Source: Clostridium sp. D53t1_180928_C8
Lineage (GTDB): Bacteria > Bacillota > Clostridia > Clostridiales > Clostridiaceae
NCBI RefSeq assembly: GCF_015667795.1
Contig: NZ_JADPEL010000007.1
Span: 90,745 to 154,744, forward strand
Direction: 5' to 3'
DNA length: 64,000 nucleotides
Within the stretch, counting starts at the first letter, position 1. Every line of letters begins with the position of its first letter. The notes beneath the pieces are model-generated. The model was not told the DNA's origin, ran no database searches, and saw nothing but the letters and a program-made list of their open reading frames with translations. Shown piece after piece: positions 40,885-49,735 of this stretch. A program made the translations under genes and the position numbers.

Positions 40885-41895
40885 ATGAGAGTTGCTGATA
40901 TGCATTGTGATACAATTGGAGCTATTTATGAAAATAAACTTTTAGGAAATGTTTATAATTTAAAAGATAATAATCTTCATATTGATATAAAGAAAATGAA
41001 GAAGGCTGATTATTTTCTTCAAAATTTTGCAATGTTTATAGATATTAAAAAATATAAAAATCCTTATAAGACATTAAATGAAATGATAGATATTTATTAT
41101 GAGGAACTTAGTAAAAATAAGGAATATATAGAGCCAGTTTATAATTATAAGGATATATTAAATTGTGAAAGAGATGGTAAAATAGCAGCTTTATTAACAA
41201 TAGAAGATTCAGGTGCATTAGAATGTAAGATTGAGAGATTAAAAGAAGTTTATGATAGAGGAGTTAGACTTATAACTTTAACATGGAATTATCCTAATGG
41301 AGTAGGTTATCCAAATATTAAACTTAAGGTGGATGAAAATGGGAAGGTATTAGAAAAGCCAGACTTAAGTATTATGAATAGTGAAAATGGATTAACAAAG
41401 TTTGGGATAGAGTTAGTTAAAAGTATGGAGAATATGGGTATAATAGTAGATGTTTCACATTTATCAGATGGTGGTTTTTATGATGTTCTAAAATATACAA
41501 AGAAGCCTTTTGTAGCAAGTCATAGTAATGCTAGAAGTATTTCTAATGTTGCAAGAAATTTAAGTGATGAGATGATAAAAAAACTTTCAGAGAGAGGTGG
41601 ATTAACAGGAATAAACTTTTGTTCAAATTTTATTCAGCCAACACCTTATAAAGAACCAACATTTACTTATATAGATGATATTGTAAAGCATATAAAACAT
41701 ATAAAAAATGTTGGTGGTATAAATTCAATTGCATTAGGCAGTGATTTTGATGGAATATCAAGCACATTAGAGCTTGTAGATGGATCATATATGCAATTAT
41801 TAGCAGAAGCATTATTAAAAAATAAATTTACTTATGAAGAGGTTGAAAAAATATTTTATAAGAATTTATTAAATTTATATAAGGAGCTATTATAA
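40885..41895 (+). CDS. M19-family membrane-dipeptidase homologue
   Basis: A 336-aa zinc dipeptidase of the renal dipeptidase family, without signal peptide and so probably cytoplasmic. Metal ligands His7 and Asp9 lie in ADMHCDTIG; the bridging Glu is in LTIEDSGAL. Further His residues lie in VDVSHLSDGG and ASHSNARSI, and the C-terminal ALGSDFDGI supplies the last acid. It would hydrolyse dipeptides, possibly mixed L,D ones. AGGAGGGTAAC precedes the ATG. It lies 40 bases before the patatin gene and probably shares its transcript. Confidence 0.93.
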   Translation: MRVADMHCDTIGAIYENKLLGNVYNLKDNNLHIDIKKMKKADYFLQNFAMFIDIKKYKNPYKTLNEMIDIYYEELSKNKEYIEPVYNYKDILNCERDGKIAALLTIEDSGALECKIERLKEVYDRGVRLITLTWNYPNGVGYPNIKLKVDENGKVLEKPDLSIMNSENGLTKFGIELVKSMENMGIIVDVSHLSDGGFYDVLKYTKKPFVASHSNARSISNVARNLSDEMIKKLSERGGLTGINFCSNFIQPTPYKEPTFTYIDDIVKHIKHIKNVGGINSIALGSDFDGISSTLELVDGSYMQLLAEALLKNKFTYEEVEKIFYKNLLNLYKELL

Positions 41896-41935
41896 GATTG
41901 ATGAATTCTTTGAATATTGAAAGGCGTGAGACTTT

Positions 41936-42898
41936 ATGATTGATATTCATAATTTATTTGATTTAAATATTGGATTAGTTCTTGCTGGGGGAGGAGCTAA
42001 AGGTGCTTATGAAGCTGGTGTATTTAAGGCTCTTTGGGAGCTTGATATAATAAGAAGAGTAAATGTAGTATCAGGGGTATCTATAGGAGCAATTAATGGA
42101 TTAATGCTTTCTATGAATAATGGAAATGTTATGGATAAAAGCTGGTCTGATATTAGCTATTCTAGGTTTATTAATAATGAAAATAGAGTAAGAGATATAA
42201 AAATAAGTCAGTTTATAAAAAAAGCTAAAAGTGGAGAGAAAGAAATAAAGATAGCAGAGCTATTTAAGAGAAATGATATAGGATTATTATCTCAAAGTGG
42301 AATAAGAAGTTTTATTAAAGATTATGTAGATTTTGATATTATTAGAGAAAATAATAAAATACTTTATGCTTGTGCTTATAATATTGATTTACAAAGGCCA
42401 GAATATTTTAAATTAAGTGATTATAGCAATGAAGAAGCTTTAGATATATGTATAGCCTCTTGTGCGGTACCATATTTATTTAAGCCAATTACAATAAAAA
42501 ATTATAAGTATGCAGATGGCGGAATTAACAACCCTCAATATAAGGTTCAAAATGCAGATAATGTACCTATAGAGCCATTAAAAAAATATAATTGTGATAT
42601 TATAATAGTTGTACATTTATCTTATAAGCAACCAATAAATAGAGAGGGATTTGAAAATTCTAATATTATAGAAATATATCCTTCAACACAATTAGAGTTA
42701 ATAGATGGTATTGGAACATTGAATATAAGACAAAGTGTACTAAATCAGCATATAGAGTTAGGATATAGAGATGCTTTAACAGTACTTTCACCAATGATTA
42801 TAGATATGCTAAAAGGAAAGCCAATAGATAAATTAATTAAAAAACATGAAGAATATAATGAAGAATTATTAAATAGAAATAGACATTCTTTAATTTAA
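41936..42898 (+). CDS. Patatin-like phospholipase
   Basis: A 320-aa lipid acyl hydrolase. The oxyanion loop is LAGGGAKGAYEAG, the nucleophile Ser49 lies in GVSIGAINGL and the dyad Asp194 in YADGGINNP. It resembles the RssA/YjjU group of bacterial patatins. No signal peptide or transporter-type domain is visible, so it may act on membrane lipids from inside. AAGGCGTGAG precedes the ATG. Ends at a terminator. Confidence 0.92.
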   Translation: MIDIHNLFDLNIGLVLAGGGAKGAYEAGVFKALWELDIIRRVNVVSGVSIGAINGLMLSMNNGNVMDKSWSDISYSRFINNENRVRDIKISQFIKKAKSGEKEIKIAELFKRNDIGLLSQSGIRSFIKDYVDFDIIRENNKILYACAYNIDLQRPEYFKLSDYSNEEALDICIASCAVPYLFKPITIKNYKYADGGINNPQYKVQNADNVPIEPLKKYNCDIIIVVHLSYKQPINREGFENSNIIEIYPSTQLELIDGIGTLNIRQSVLNQHIELGYRDALTVLSPMIIDMLKGKPIDKLIKKHEEYNEELLNRNRHSLI

Positions 42899-42903
42899 AT
42901 TTT

Positions 42904-42950
42904 AATATTGATATGATAGCTTTTAAATAACATCATATCAATATTTTATA
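42904..42950 (+). terminator. Terminator after the patatin gene
   Basis: A perfect 14-bp stem AATATTGATATGAT (42904-42917) with ATCATATCAATATT (42932-42945), then TTATA. Confidence 0.75.
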
Positions 42951-42986
42951 AATATAAAATATTAAAATAAAGGTAGGAAACAAAGG

Positions 42987-43604
42987 ATGGAAGAAAATAA
43001 TTTAGAACTTAATTTAAATAATCTAAATGCAAAAGAAATTTTGGAAAATGTATTTGGGAAGGAGTTAAACTCTAAGAAAAGTATTTTAGAAGTTATAGAG
43101 ATAATAAAACCATTAGCTAAAGAAACTTTAGATGCTGATAAGATTCAAGAAGTATACACTATAATTTATAAGAGTATAGAAGAGATGAATACTCTAGTAA
43201 AAGCTAACACTATTATGTATTTAAAAAACCAGTTAAAAGGTGCTATTGGAAAATATGTTGAAAATAAGGATCCTAAAGAAATGAACTATTTCTTAGAATT
43301 TTTTAAGGAAGCTTACCCACCTAATAATAGAAGAGTTGGATATACAAGGGTGATAAATGATTTTAGCAAAATTACTAATGAACAAATTTGGGAAACATTA
43401 ACGTATATAAATAGAGTTGTTATTAAGACAAAAAGAAGATTAGGTGAAGAGGAAAAGCAAGATATTATTAAGAATATTAATGTTTTACTTAAATCTGGAA
43501 AAATTGAATACATAAATCAAGTTAAGAGTTTAGAAAAATTATTAGTTGCATTAAATGTTAAAGTTGTTAGTTATAAAGAAGGGTTTAAACTTAAAAATAG
43601 ATAA
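42987..43604 (+). CDS. Hypothetical helical protein (205 aa)
   Basis: A soluble, Lys- and Glu-rich, mostly helical protein starting MEENNLELNLNNLNAKEILE, with KEAYPPNNRRVGYTRVINDF in the middle and ending KEGFKLKNR. I see no catalytic motif, signal peptide or membrane segment and do not recognise the family. It lies 27 bases before truA and has a plausible ribosome binding site (GTAGGAAAC), so the two probably form an operon. Confidence 0.72.
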   Translation: MEENNLELNLNNLNAKEILENVFGKELNSKKSILEVIEIIKPLAKETLDADKIQEVYTIIYKSIEEMNTLVKANTIMYLKNQLKGAIGKYVENKDPKEMNYFLEFFKEAYPPNNRRVGYTRVINDFSKITNEQIWETLTYINRVVIKTKRRLGEEEKQDIIKNINVLLKSGKIEYINQVKSLEKLLVALNVKVVSYKEGFKLKNR

Positions 43605-43631
43605 AAATATATAAGAAAAGAGAGATGAATC

Positions 43632-44381
43632 ATGAGAAATATAAGGATGACAATACAATACGATGGATCAAGATATAAAGGATGGCAAAAACAAAATATA
43701 AAAGGAACTAGTGTTTCAACTATACAAGATAAAATTGAAAAAGTATTATCTAAAATGACAGGAGAAGAAATACAAGTTATTGGTTGTGGAAGAACTGATA
43801 CTGGAGTTCATGCTGATAATTATACAGCAAACTTTAAAACTAATAGTGAAAAAAAGCTTCCAGAAATGTCTAAATATTTACATGAGTTTTTACCAGAAGA
43901 TATTTCAGTAACAGCTTTAAGAGAAGTTAGTGATAGATTTCATTCAAGATTAAATGTAATATCTAAAACTTATGTATACACTATTGATAATAATAAGTTT
44001 GCAAATGTATTTTTAAAAAAATATGCTTATCATGTTGAGGGAAAATTAAATATAGAAAAAATGAGAGAAGCAAGTAAATACTTAATAGGAACTCATGATT
44101 TTAAGAGCTTTAGTGGAGTAAAAGATAAGTCTAAGAAATCAACAGTAAGAACTATAAACTACATAGATATAACAGAAAGCAATAATATTATTAAAATTGA
44201 GTATAATGGTAATGGATTCTTATTAAATATGGTTAGAATCTTAAGTGGAACATTAATAAAGGTTGCAAAAGGTGAAATAGAACCTATAAAAGTAAAAGAA
44301 TTACTAGAGGATAAAAATAGAAGTGATTTAGCGGAAAAAGCTCCAGCAAAAGGGCTTTGTATGAAAGAAGTAAAATATTAA
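43632..44381 (+). CDS. truA: tRNA pseudouridine synthase A
   Basis: A 249-aa TruA that converts uridines 38-40 in the tRNA anticodon stem-loop to pseudouridine. [16 protein letters not shown] is the conserved N-terminus, catalytic Asp56 lies in [10 protein letters not shown], and [27 protein letters not shown] and [16 protein letters not shown] follow. Firmicutes often carry two truA paralogues, so this may be one of a pair. GAGAGATGAATC precedes the ATG. Confidence 0.95.
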   Translation: MRNIRMTIQYDGSRYKGWQKQNIKGTSVSTIQDKIEKVLSKMTGEEIQVIGCGRTDTGVHADNYTANFKTNSEKKLPEMSKYLHEFLPEDISVTALREVSDRFHSRLNVISKTYVYTIDNNKFANVFLKKYAYHVEGKLNIEKMREASKYLIGTHDFKSFSGVKDKSKKSTVRTINYIDITESNNIIKIEYNGNGFLLNMVRILSGTLIKVAKGEIEPIKVKELLEDKNRSDLAEKAPAKGLCMKEVKY

Positions 44382-44496
44382 AAAAAATTTTTTTCTGCAA
44401 TTAACATAAAAGATGTACTCTTAATATACTAATAAATATAAGGTATTTAAAGTGCCTTTAATAATATTAGGAATAAATTGAGGGTGTGAAAAATAG

Positions 44497-45276
44497 ATGA
44501 ATATGGATTTTCATGTCCATGGATTACTAAGTAAAAGAAAAGATTTTAATAAAGAGTTTTTTATGAACGAAATATATTTTGCAAAAAGTAATGGTCTAAA
44601 TGGTATAATTCTTTGTGAACATTTTAATGCGAAAGATTTTCTTAATATTTATGATTTTTTAGAAAAAAATTTTACTTATGAAGGAGATAGATATATTGTT
44701 GATGATATATCAGTGTTTCCTGCAATGGAAGTTAGTATTAAAAATAAAGGCCATGTAATTTTAACTGGGGATAGAGATGGAATAATTAATCTCTATGATG
44801 TATTAATGGAATTTAGAGAGAAAGATAACTTAATAGAATTAGAAGAGTTATTAGATCAAGCTGATATTTTTAATTTATTAAAGATTGGAGCACATCCCTG
44901 TAGAAGAGGACATAAATTATGTAATCAACCTCATGAATTATTAAAAAGATTAGATGCCTTAGACTTAAATGGAAAAGATATATTTAAAAAAGGTGAGAGT
45001 GTAGCAAGAGATGAAGTAATCAATTTATCTCAAGAGTTAGGACTTAATATTATAACAGGTAGTGATAGTCATACTCCATTACAATTAGGTGGAATATATA
45101 CAAGATTAAACAAAGAGTGTTCAACTGTAAAGGAAATAAAAGATTGTATCATAAAAGGAGAATATACAATTGAGATAAAGGATGAATTAAACTTTAAAAT
45201 ATTTTCTTCTAAAATATTAAAACGTTATTTATTAAAATCTCAAACATACGATAAAACTACAGATTTTAAAATTTAA
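44497..45276 (+). CDS. PHP-domain metal-dependent phosphoesterase
   Basis: A 259-aa protein of the polymerase/histidinol-phosphatase fold. Metal ligands are visible as His6 and His8 in DFHVHG, His in ILCEHFN, Glu in AMEVSI, His in GAHPCRRGH, and Asp/His in TGSDSHTPLQLGG. No signal peptide, so cytoplasmic. Related stand-alone PHP proteins hydrolyse nucleotides or sugar phosphates; the substrate is unknown. AGGGTG lies 10 bases before the ATG. Single-gene unit. Confidence 0.88.
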   Translation: MNMDFHVHGLLSKRKDFNKEFFMNEIYFAKSNGLNGIILCEHFNAKDFLNIYDFLEKNFTYEGDRYIVDDISVFPAMEVSIKNKGHVILTGDRDGIINLYDVLMEFREKDNLIELEELLDQADIFNLLKIGAHPCRRGHKLCNQPHELLKRLDALDLNGKDIFKKGESVARDEVINLSQELGLNIITGSDSHTPLQLGGIYTRLNKECSTVKEIKDCIIKGEYTIEIKDELNFKIFSSKILKRYLLKSQTYDKTTDFKI

Positions 45277-45290
45277 ATTATATATTTCAG

Positions 45291-45328
45291 AGCTATCTTT
45301 TAGTATAATGTATTAAAAGATAGCTTTA
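45291..45328 (+). terminator. Terminator of the PHP gene
   Basis: A perfect 12-bp stem AGCTATCTTTTA (45291-45302) with TAAAAGATAGCT (45314-45325), followed by TT. The T-run is short. Confidence 0.65.
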
Positions 45329-45488
45329 AGTGATGCTCCAAATTTTAATTTGGTTAGCAGAACTTACACCTACAACTGAAGTGAGTAGTGTGTTTCATAT
45401 TGATGCTATAAATTTTAAAGGTACAAGTTAATTATATAAATTTATGGCAAGAATAATAATAAAATATTTTAGATAAGGAAGATAGAAA

Positions 45489-46367
45489 ATGGAGAATATA
45501 GAAGAAATATTTAACGAAATATTAGTGTATGATGTCCAGGAAGCACTAAAATATAGTAGTGATGGATTTAAAAAAAGTGGAAATCCAGAATATTTAATTT
45601 ATACAGCTCATGGATATTTAGTTCAAGGCTTTTATGAAGATGCAATAGCGGCTGTAGATTTAGCCTTTGAGTTAGGATGCGATTACTTTGTATATGGATA
45701 TAACGTTAAAGGAGAAGCATTACTTAATTTAGGACTTTATGCAGAAAGTAGAAGATGTTTTGAAAGAGTTACAAAAGAAGAGCCAGAACAATATTTAGCA
45801 AATACTTTTTTAATTGAACTTGACATAAGAGAAAGTTTATATGAAGATGCAATTAATAAGTGTGTTGATTATATGGAAAACTTTGAGTGTGATAATAAGC
45901 AGTTATCAGATTTAAAATGTATTATTGGATGGACATATTTAGTAAATTTAAACAATCCAGAAATAGCTAAAGAAGCATTTATAGAATCTATAGAAGCTAA
46001 TGAAAACTGTGGAAGATCATACACTGGTTTAGGAGTATATGAGGCTAATTATAAAAGGTTCGAAGAAGCAATTGAATATTTCAATAAAGCAATAGAAATA
46101 AATGAAGATGATGGAGAAAATTATTTTGGAATAGCAATTTGTAATAAGGAACTTAATAATTTTGATGTAGTAGAAGAATATTTAGTTAAAGCAAATGCAT
46201 TAGAACCAGAGGATAATAGAATAATTGAAGAATATGCTTTTGAATTATTGAGACAAGAAAGAAATAAAGATGCAATTGAGTATTTTAAAGAAGTTTTAAG
46301 AGAAAATCCTAATAATATAGAAATTAAGAATTTAATTTTAGAATTAGAGAAAATTGAAGAAATTTAA
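45489..46367 (+). CDS. Tetratricopeptide-repeat protein
   Basis: A 292-aa soluble acidic protein made almost entirely of TPR-like helix pairs, for example YLIYTAHGYLVQGFYEDAI, SYTGLGVYEANYKRFEEAI and NYFGIAICNKELNNFD, giving about six or seven repeats. No signal peptide, membrane helix or enzyme domain, so it should be a cytoplasmic protein-protein adaptor. AAGGAAG precedes the ATG. Stands alone. Confidence 0.88.
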   Translation: MENIEEIFNEILVYDVQEALKYSSDGFKKSGNPEYLIYTAHGYLVQGFYEDAIAAVDLAFELGCDYFVYGYNVKGEALLNLGLYAESRRCFERVTKEEPEQYLANTFLIELDIRESLYEDAINKCVDYMENFECDNKQLSDLKCIIGWTYLVNLNNPEIAKEAFIESIEANENCGRSYTGLGVYEANYKRFEEAIEYFNKAIEINEDDGENYFGIAICNKELNNFDVVEEYLVKANALEPEDNRIIEEYAFELLRQERNKDAIEYFKEVLRENPNNIEIKNLILELEKIEEI

Positions 46368-46379
46368 TGTACATATTAA

Positions 46380-46414
46380 ATGGCAAATAGATTTAAATTA
46401 AATCTATTTGCCAT
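46380..46414. terminator. Bidirectional terminator between convergent genes
   Basis: A perfect 16-bp stem ATGGCAAATAGATTTA (about 46380-46395) with TAAATCTATTTGCCAT (46399-46414) around a 3-base loop, between the TPR gene and the DUF1540 gene. Confidence 0.8.
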
Positions 46415-46432
46415 AAAATTTATATATGAATA

Positions 46433-46744
46433 TTATTTTTCATAACTTTCACAACAAGTTTCAGTATATATGTTAGCACGAGAGCCTGAAACATTTATAG
46501 ATGAAAGAGTACAATTACAATTTTCATTATGTGTACATTCAGTTGCTTTACATACTAAGCAGTCACAAGAACCACTACTATTAGTGTTATTTGTTAAATC
46601 GCTATAGTGTCTTCTATCTAAAAATGACCCACAACAAGTATCGTTATCAGTACAAGATGTGTTACCTATATCAACACGATTAGAATAACATACACCTTCT
46701 TTATTATGAGAACAATTATTTACATCACAATTAATTTTTTGCAT
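46433..46744 (-). CDS. DUF1540 cysteine-rich protein
   Basis: A 103-aa protein with two DUF1540-like Cys clusters. The first (IKCDV-type, here KINCDVNNCSHNKEGVC) spans about 3-40 and the second (CDCLVCKATECTHNENCNC) about 59-98; in total 15 or so Cys. The spacing suggests metal or disulfide binding. Function unknown. GGAGAT precedes the ATG on the minus strand. It lies 26 bases after the reverse-rubrerythrin gene on the same strand, so both probably share a transcript and perhaps a redox context. Confidence 0.88.
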   Translation of the reverse strand: MQKINCDVNNCSHNKEGVCYSNRVDIGNTSCTDNDTCCGSFLDRRHYSDLTNNTNSSGSCDCLVCKATECTHNENCNCTLSSINVSGSRANIYTETCCESYEK

Positions 46745-46770
46745 TTATAAATCTCCTTTCAAAAATAGAA

Positions 46771-47313
46771 TTAGCTAAAATATCTATCTAATAATCCCTT
46801 AAAGGCTCTTCCATGTCTAGCTTCATCTTTACACATTTCATGAACTGTATCATGAATAGCATCTAAATTATGTTGTTTAGCTAAAGTTGCAAGTTTTTTC
46901 TTTCCATCACATGCACCAAATTCAGCTTCAACTCTTGCACTTAAATTAGCTTTACTACTTGCAGTAACTACTTCACCTAAAATTTCAGCAAATTTACTAG
47001 CATGATCAGCTTCTTCATAAGCAATTCTCTTATAAGCTTCAGCTATTTCAGGATATCCTTCACGATCAGCTACACGAGACATAGCTAAGTACATACCAAC
47101 TTCAGTACATTCACCATTAAAGTTAGCTCTTAATCCCTCAATAATTTCTGGATCTATGCCATCACATATGCCTATTCTATGTTCATCAGCCCATTGCAAT
47201 TCGCCACTCATTTCTTCGAATTTGCTAGCTGGAGCTTTACAGATTGGACATACTTCTGGTGGAGCATCTCCTTCATGTACATAACCGCATACTGTACAAA
47301 TAAATTTTTTCAT
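46771..47313 (-). CDS. Reverse rubrerythrin
   Basis: A 180-aa non-heme di-iron peroxidase with reversed domain order. The N-terminal rubredoxin-like Fe site is Cys6, Cys9, Cys22 and Cys25 ([19 protein letters not shown]). The C-terminal four-helix di-iron domain carries the Glu/His ligands ([47 protein letters not shown]). In clostridia such proteins reduce hydrogen peroxide with electrons from rubredoxin and NADH and are induced by oxygen through PerR. GGAGG precedes the ATG. Confidence 0.94.
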   Translation of the reverse strand: MKKFICTVCGYVHEGDAPPEVCPICKAPASKFEEMSGELQWADEHRIGICDGIDPEIIEGLRANFNGECTEVGMYLAMSRVADREGYPEIAEAYKRIAYEEADHASKFAEILGEVVTASSKANLSARVEAEFGACDGKKKLATLAKQHNLDAIHDTVHEMCKDEARHGRAFKGLLDRYFS

Positions 47314-47394
47314 CGATATAACCTCCTACACAATTTATATTTAAAGTAATAATTACCTTTTATAGTATTACTCACAAAAAAATAAATATTCTAA

Positions 47395-47409
47395 GAATAA
47401 TTATTGTAG
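47395..47409 (-). promoter_or_regulatory. PerR-box-like site upstream of reverse rubrerythrin
   Basis: Read on the minus strand, CTACAATAATTATTC matches 11 of 15 positions of the PerR/Fur-type consensus TTATAATNATTATAA by my count, 82 bases upstream of the start codon. The region is AT-rich, so the match is suggestive only. Confidence 0.38.
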
Positions 47410-47487
47410 AAAAAGCAAATAATGTTTGACTTTTATTCAGAATATATATAACATAAAAAGATAACATAGGTGCAAAAGGAGATACAT

Positions 47488-48135
47488 ATGGCAAAAGACA
47501 AGAGCGGAAGTGAAAATTTTCACTACAATAATATAGAGAAAAAAGACAAAAATTTTATGTACAAAAACTTTAAAAGAAGTAACTGTTATAATTGTAATTT
47601 TTCAAATTCAAATTTTAATTTTGCAACTTTTAGAGGAGCACATTTTAAAACTTGTAGTTTCATGAAAGGGACTTTTGAAGGAACTGAATTTATTGGAACT
47701 AATTTAAAAAATAGTAAGTTTAAAAATGCAAAGTTCAAAAATGCTATTTTTGAAGGAGCAAATTTAGATGGGGCAGATTTTAAAGATGCAACATTTGAAA
47801 ATACTATATTTTTAGGGTGTAAATTAGAAAAAGCAAGAAATTTTAATTCAGAAGGTAATGGTGTAAGAATATTTGATTGTATGCCAGAAATAAGCATAAG
47901 CACAGAATTAGAAGAAGCATTAAATAATTTAATGGAAAATAAATTTGTTAAAGATTCTAGAATTTTTGATACTAAAGATGGTAATATTAATACTTTAACA
48001 TTAATGATACTTAATGAAAACTTTAGTGAAGAAGAATTAATTAAAGGATTTAATGAGATAAAATCTCAAATAGATAGAGATTTTTATACTATTAGCTACA
48101 TTATAAGACTTATTAAGAAAGTAATAGCAGAATAA
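47488..48135 (+). CDS. Pentapeptide-repeat protein
   Basis: A 215-aa protein. Residues about 30-125 are pentapeptide repeats of the A(N/D)LXX or F-centred type (SNFNFATFRGAHFKTCSF, GTEFIGTNLKNSKFKNAKF, ANLDGADFKDATF), which fold as a right-handed quadrilateral beta-helix. The C-terminal 85 residues are helical (ELEEALNNLMENKF, SEEELIKGFNEIKSQID). No signal peptide. Some family members mimic DNA and protect gyrase; there is no evidence for that here. Start at ATG 47488, with AAAGGAGAT upstream. Confidence 0.88.
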   Translation: MAKDKSGSENFHYNNIEKKDKNFMYKNFKRSNCYNCNFSNSNFNFATFRGAHFKTCSFMKGTFEGTEFIGTNLKNSKFKNAKFKNAIFEGANLDGADFKDATFENTIFLGCKLEKARNFNSEGNGVRIFDCMPEISISTELEEALNNLMENKFVKDSRIFDTKDGNINTLTLMILNENFSEEELIKGFNEIKSQIDRDFYTISYIIRLIKKVIAE

Positions 48136-48140
48136 ATATA

Positions 48141-48184
48141 AATATGCTCCTCAAGTAGATTAAAATGAGGAGCATATTTTTTTA
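48141..48184. terminator. Bidirectional terminator between convergent genes
   Basis: A perfect 13-bp stem AATATGCTCCTCA (48141-48153) with TGAGGAGCATATT (48166-48178), followed by TTTTTT. The ytaF stop codon overlaps the T-run. Confidence 0.88.
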
Positions 48185-48817
48185 TAGCAACTGGAATATT
48201 CCCATAGCTATAATTATTATAGCTGATATTAAATCAGAATATTTGCCAAAAATTTCAGATAAGAAGCTGTTACCAATCTTAAGACCTACTATTAATATTA
48301 GTATACTAAATAAAAATGTAAAAAGTGTAGTAAGAGGAATACTAATTCCAGACATACTTGCACCAAGTCCTAAAGCAAAATTATTTATGCTAAGTGCTAA
48401 TGCTAGTGAAATAGCCTCCTTAAGTTCAATATTACCTGAACCGTCTGCATCAGCAGTTTTATTATGAGTTAATATATCATCATAATGTAATGATTCAATA
48501 ATATCATTATTTTCTTTAGCTGAAGTTAGTTTACTTCTCTTTAAATTTCTTTGTTCTTTACAAAAATCAAGGGTCATAAATAAACCAATAACAATTAAAA
48601 GAATTGCACCAATATAGTTACAAATATATATTGGGATAAATTGGCTTAAAATAGCACCTAAAACCATTGAAAGGAAGGTGCCTAAAGTAACAATTAATGC
48701 AATTATTATATTAATAGAAAACTTAATCTTTATTTTCTTTATTCCATAAGCAATTCCAATTATTAAGCTGTCTAAACTTGCAGAAAAGGCTAATAAAATA
48801 GACGCAAAAATATGCAT
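48182..48817 (-). CDS. ytaF: Sporulation membrane protein YtaF (MntP-like)
   Basis: A 211-aa membrane protein with six helices arranged as two repeats of three. Each repeat has an acidic helix: LLAFSASLDSLIIGIAYG and ISLALALSINNFALGLGAS. A hydrophilic loop in between carries ADADGSGNIELKEA. This is the YtaF branch of the MntP manganese-exporter fold, which in Bacillus is expressed in sporulating cells. Metal transport is inferred from the fold. It is the only gene in its orientation here. Confidence 0.88.
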   Translation of the reverse strand: MHIFASILLAFSASLDSLIIGIAYGIKKIKIKFSINIIIALIVTLGTFLSMVLGAILSQFIPIYICNYIGAILLIVIGLFMTLDFCKEQRNLKRSKLTSAKENNDIIESLHYDDILTHNKTADADGSGNIELKEAISLALALSINNFALGLGASMSGISIPLTTLFTFLFSILILIVGLKIGNSFLSEIFGKYSDLISAIIIIAMGIFQLL

Positions 48818-49030
48818 ATGCCGCTCCTTATATATTTATTATACTAATTATTATATTCAAAGCTAAAAAGTTCGTTACTTAGACAAAAAATGATAAACAA
48901 GGTTAACGAAACATGTAAAATTAAAATAATGTATGAACAAAGATTAAAAAAATTTTATATTTATTGTAGGGATAAATTAAGTAGTGTATACTGATGAGAT
49001 ATAAGAGGCACTAATGGAGGAGATACATAG

Positions 49031-49735
49031 TTGAAAAAATATATAGAGTTTAGAGATGTTAAGAAAAAATATAAGATGGGTGAAGTAGAAATTGATGCTT
49101 TAGGAGGCGTTGATTTTTCTGTAAATAAAGGAGAGTTTGTCATAATTGCTGGGGCAAGTGGTGCTGGTAAAAGTACTATTTTAAATATTTTAGGTGGAAT
49201 GGATACGGTATCATCAGGAAAAGTTATTGTAGATAATAATGAGATAAGTAACTATTCTCAAAAAGATCTAATAACATATAGAAGATATGATATAGGATTC
49301 GTATTTCAATTTTATAATTTAGTTCAAAATCTTACTGCAAGGGAAAATGTTGAATTAGCAACACAAATATCTAAAAAGCCATTAGATATTGATAAAGTTT
49401 TAGATTCTGTAGGATTAAAAGATAGAAAAAATAACTTTCCATCTCAGCTATCAGGTGGAGAACAGCAGAGAGTGGCAATAGCAAGGGCAATAGCAAAGAA
49501 TCCTAAGTTATTACTATGTGATGAACCAACAGGGGCATTAGATTATAATACAGGTAAAGCAATATTAAAATTACTTCAAGATACTTGTAGAAAAGAAGGA
49601 GTTACAGTAATAATAATTACACATAATTTAGCTTTAACACCTATGGGAGATAAGGTTATTGAAGTTAAAAATGGTAAGATACAAAAAATTAATTTAAATG
49701 AAAATCCAGTTCCAGTGGAAAGGATTGAATGGTAA
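49031..49735 (+). CDS. ABC transporter ATPase, MacB/LolD type
   Basis: A 234-aa ATPase with Walker A GASGAGKS (41-48), Q-loop [14 protein letters not shown], signature [15 protein letters not shown] and Walker [13 protein letters not shown], all as in the MacB/LolD/FtsE group that works with FtsX-type permeases. TTG start at 49031 with GGAGGAG 8 bases upstream. Its last codons overlap the permease start, so the two genes form one translationally coupled exporter. Confidence 0.95.
   Translation: MKKYIEFRDVKKKYKMGEVEIDALGGVDFSVNKGEFVIIAGASGAGKSTILNILGGMDTVSSGKVIVDNNEISNYSQKDLITYRRYDIGFVFQFYNLVQNLTARENVELATQISKKPLDIDKVLDSVGLKDRKNNFPSQLSGGEQQRVAIARAIAKNPKLLLCDEPTGALDYNTGKAILKLLQDTCRKEGVTVIIITHNLALTPMGDKVIEVKNGKIQKINLNENPVPVERIEW

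Noticed and set aside
47586-47903. Minus-strand 105-codon frame opposite the pentapeptide-repeat gene
   Set aside because: Its apparent repeats simply mirror the repeats of the sense gene.
48165-48467. Plus-strand 100-codon frame opposite ytaF
   Set aside because: It starts within the convergent terminator and reads the complement of a recognised YtaF protein.
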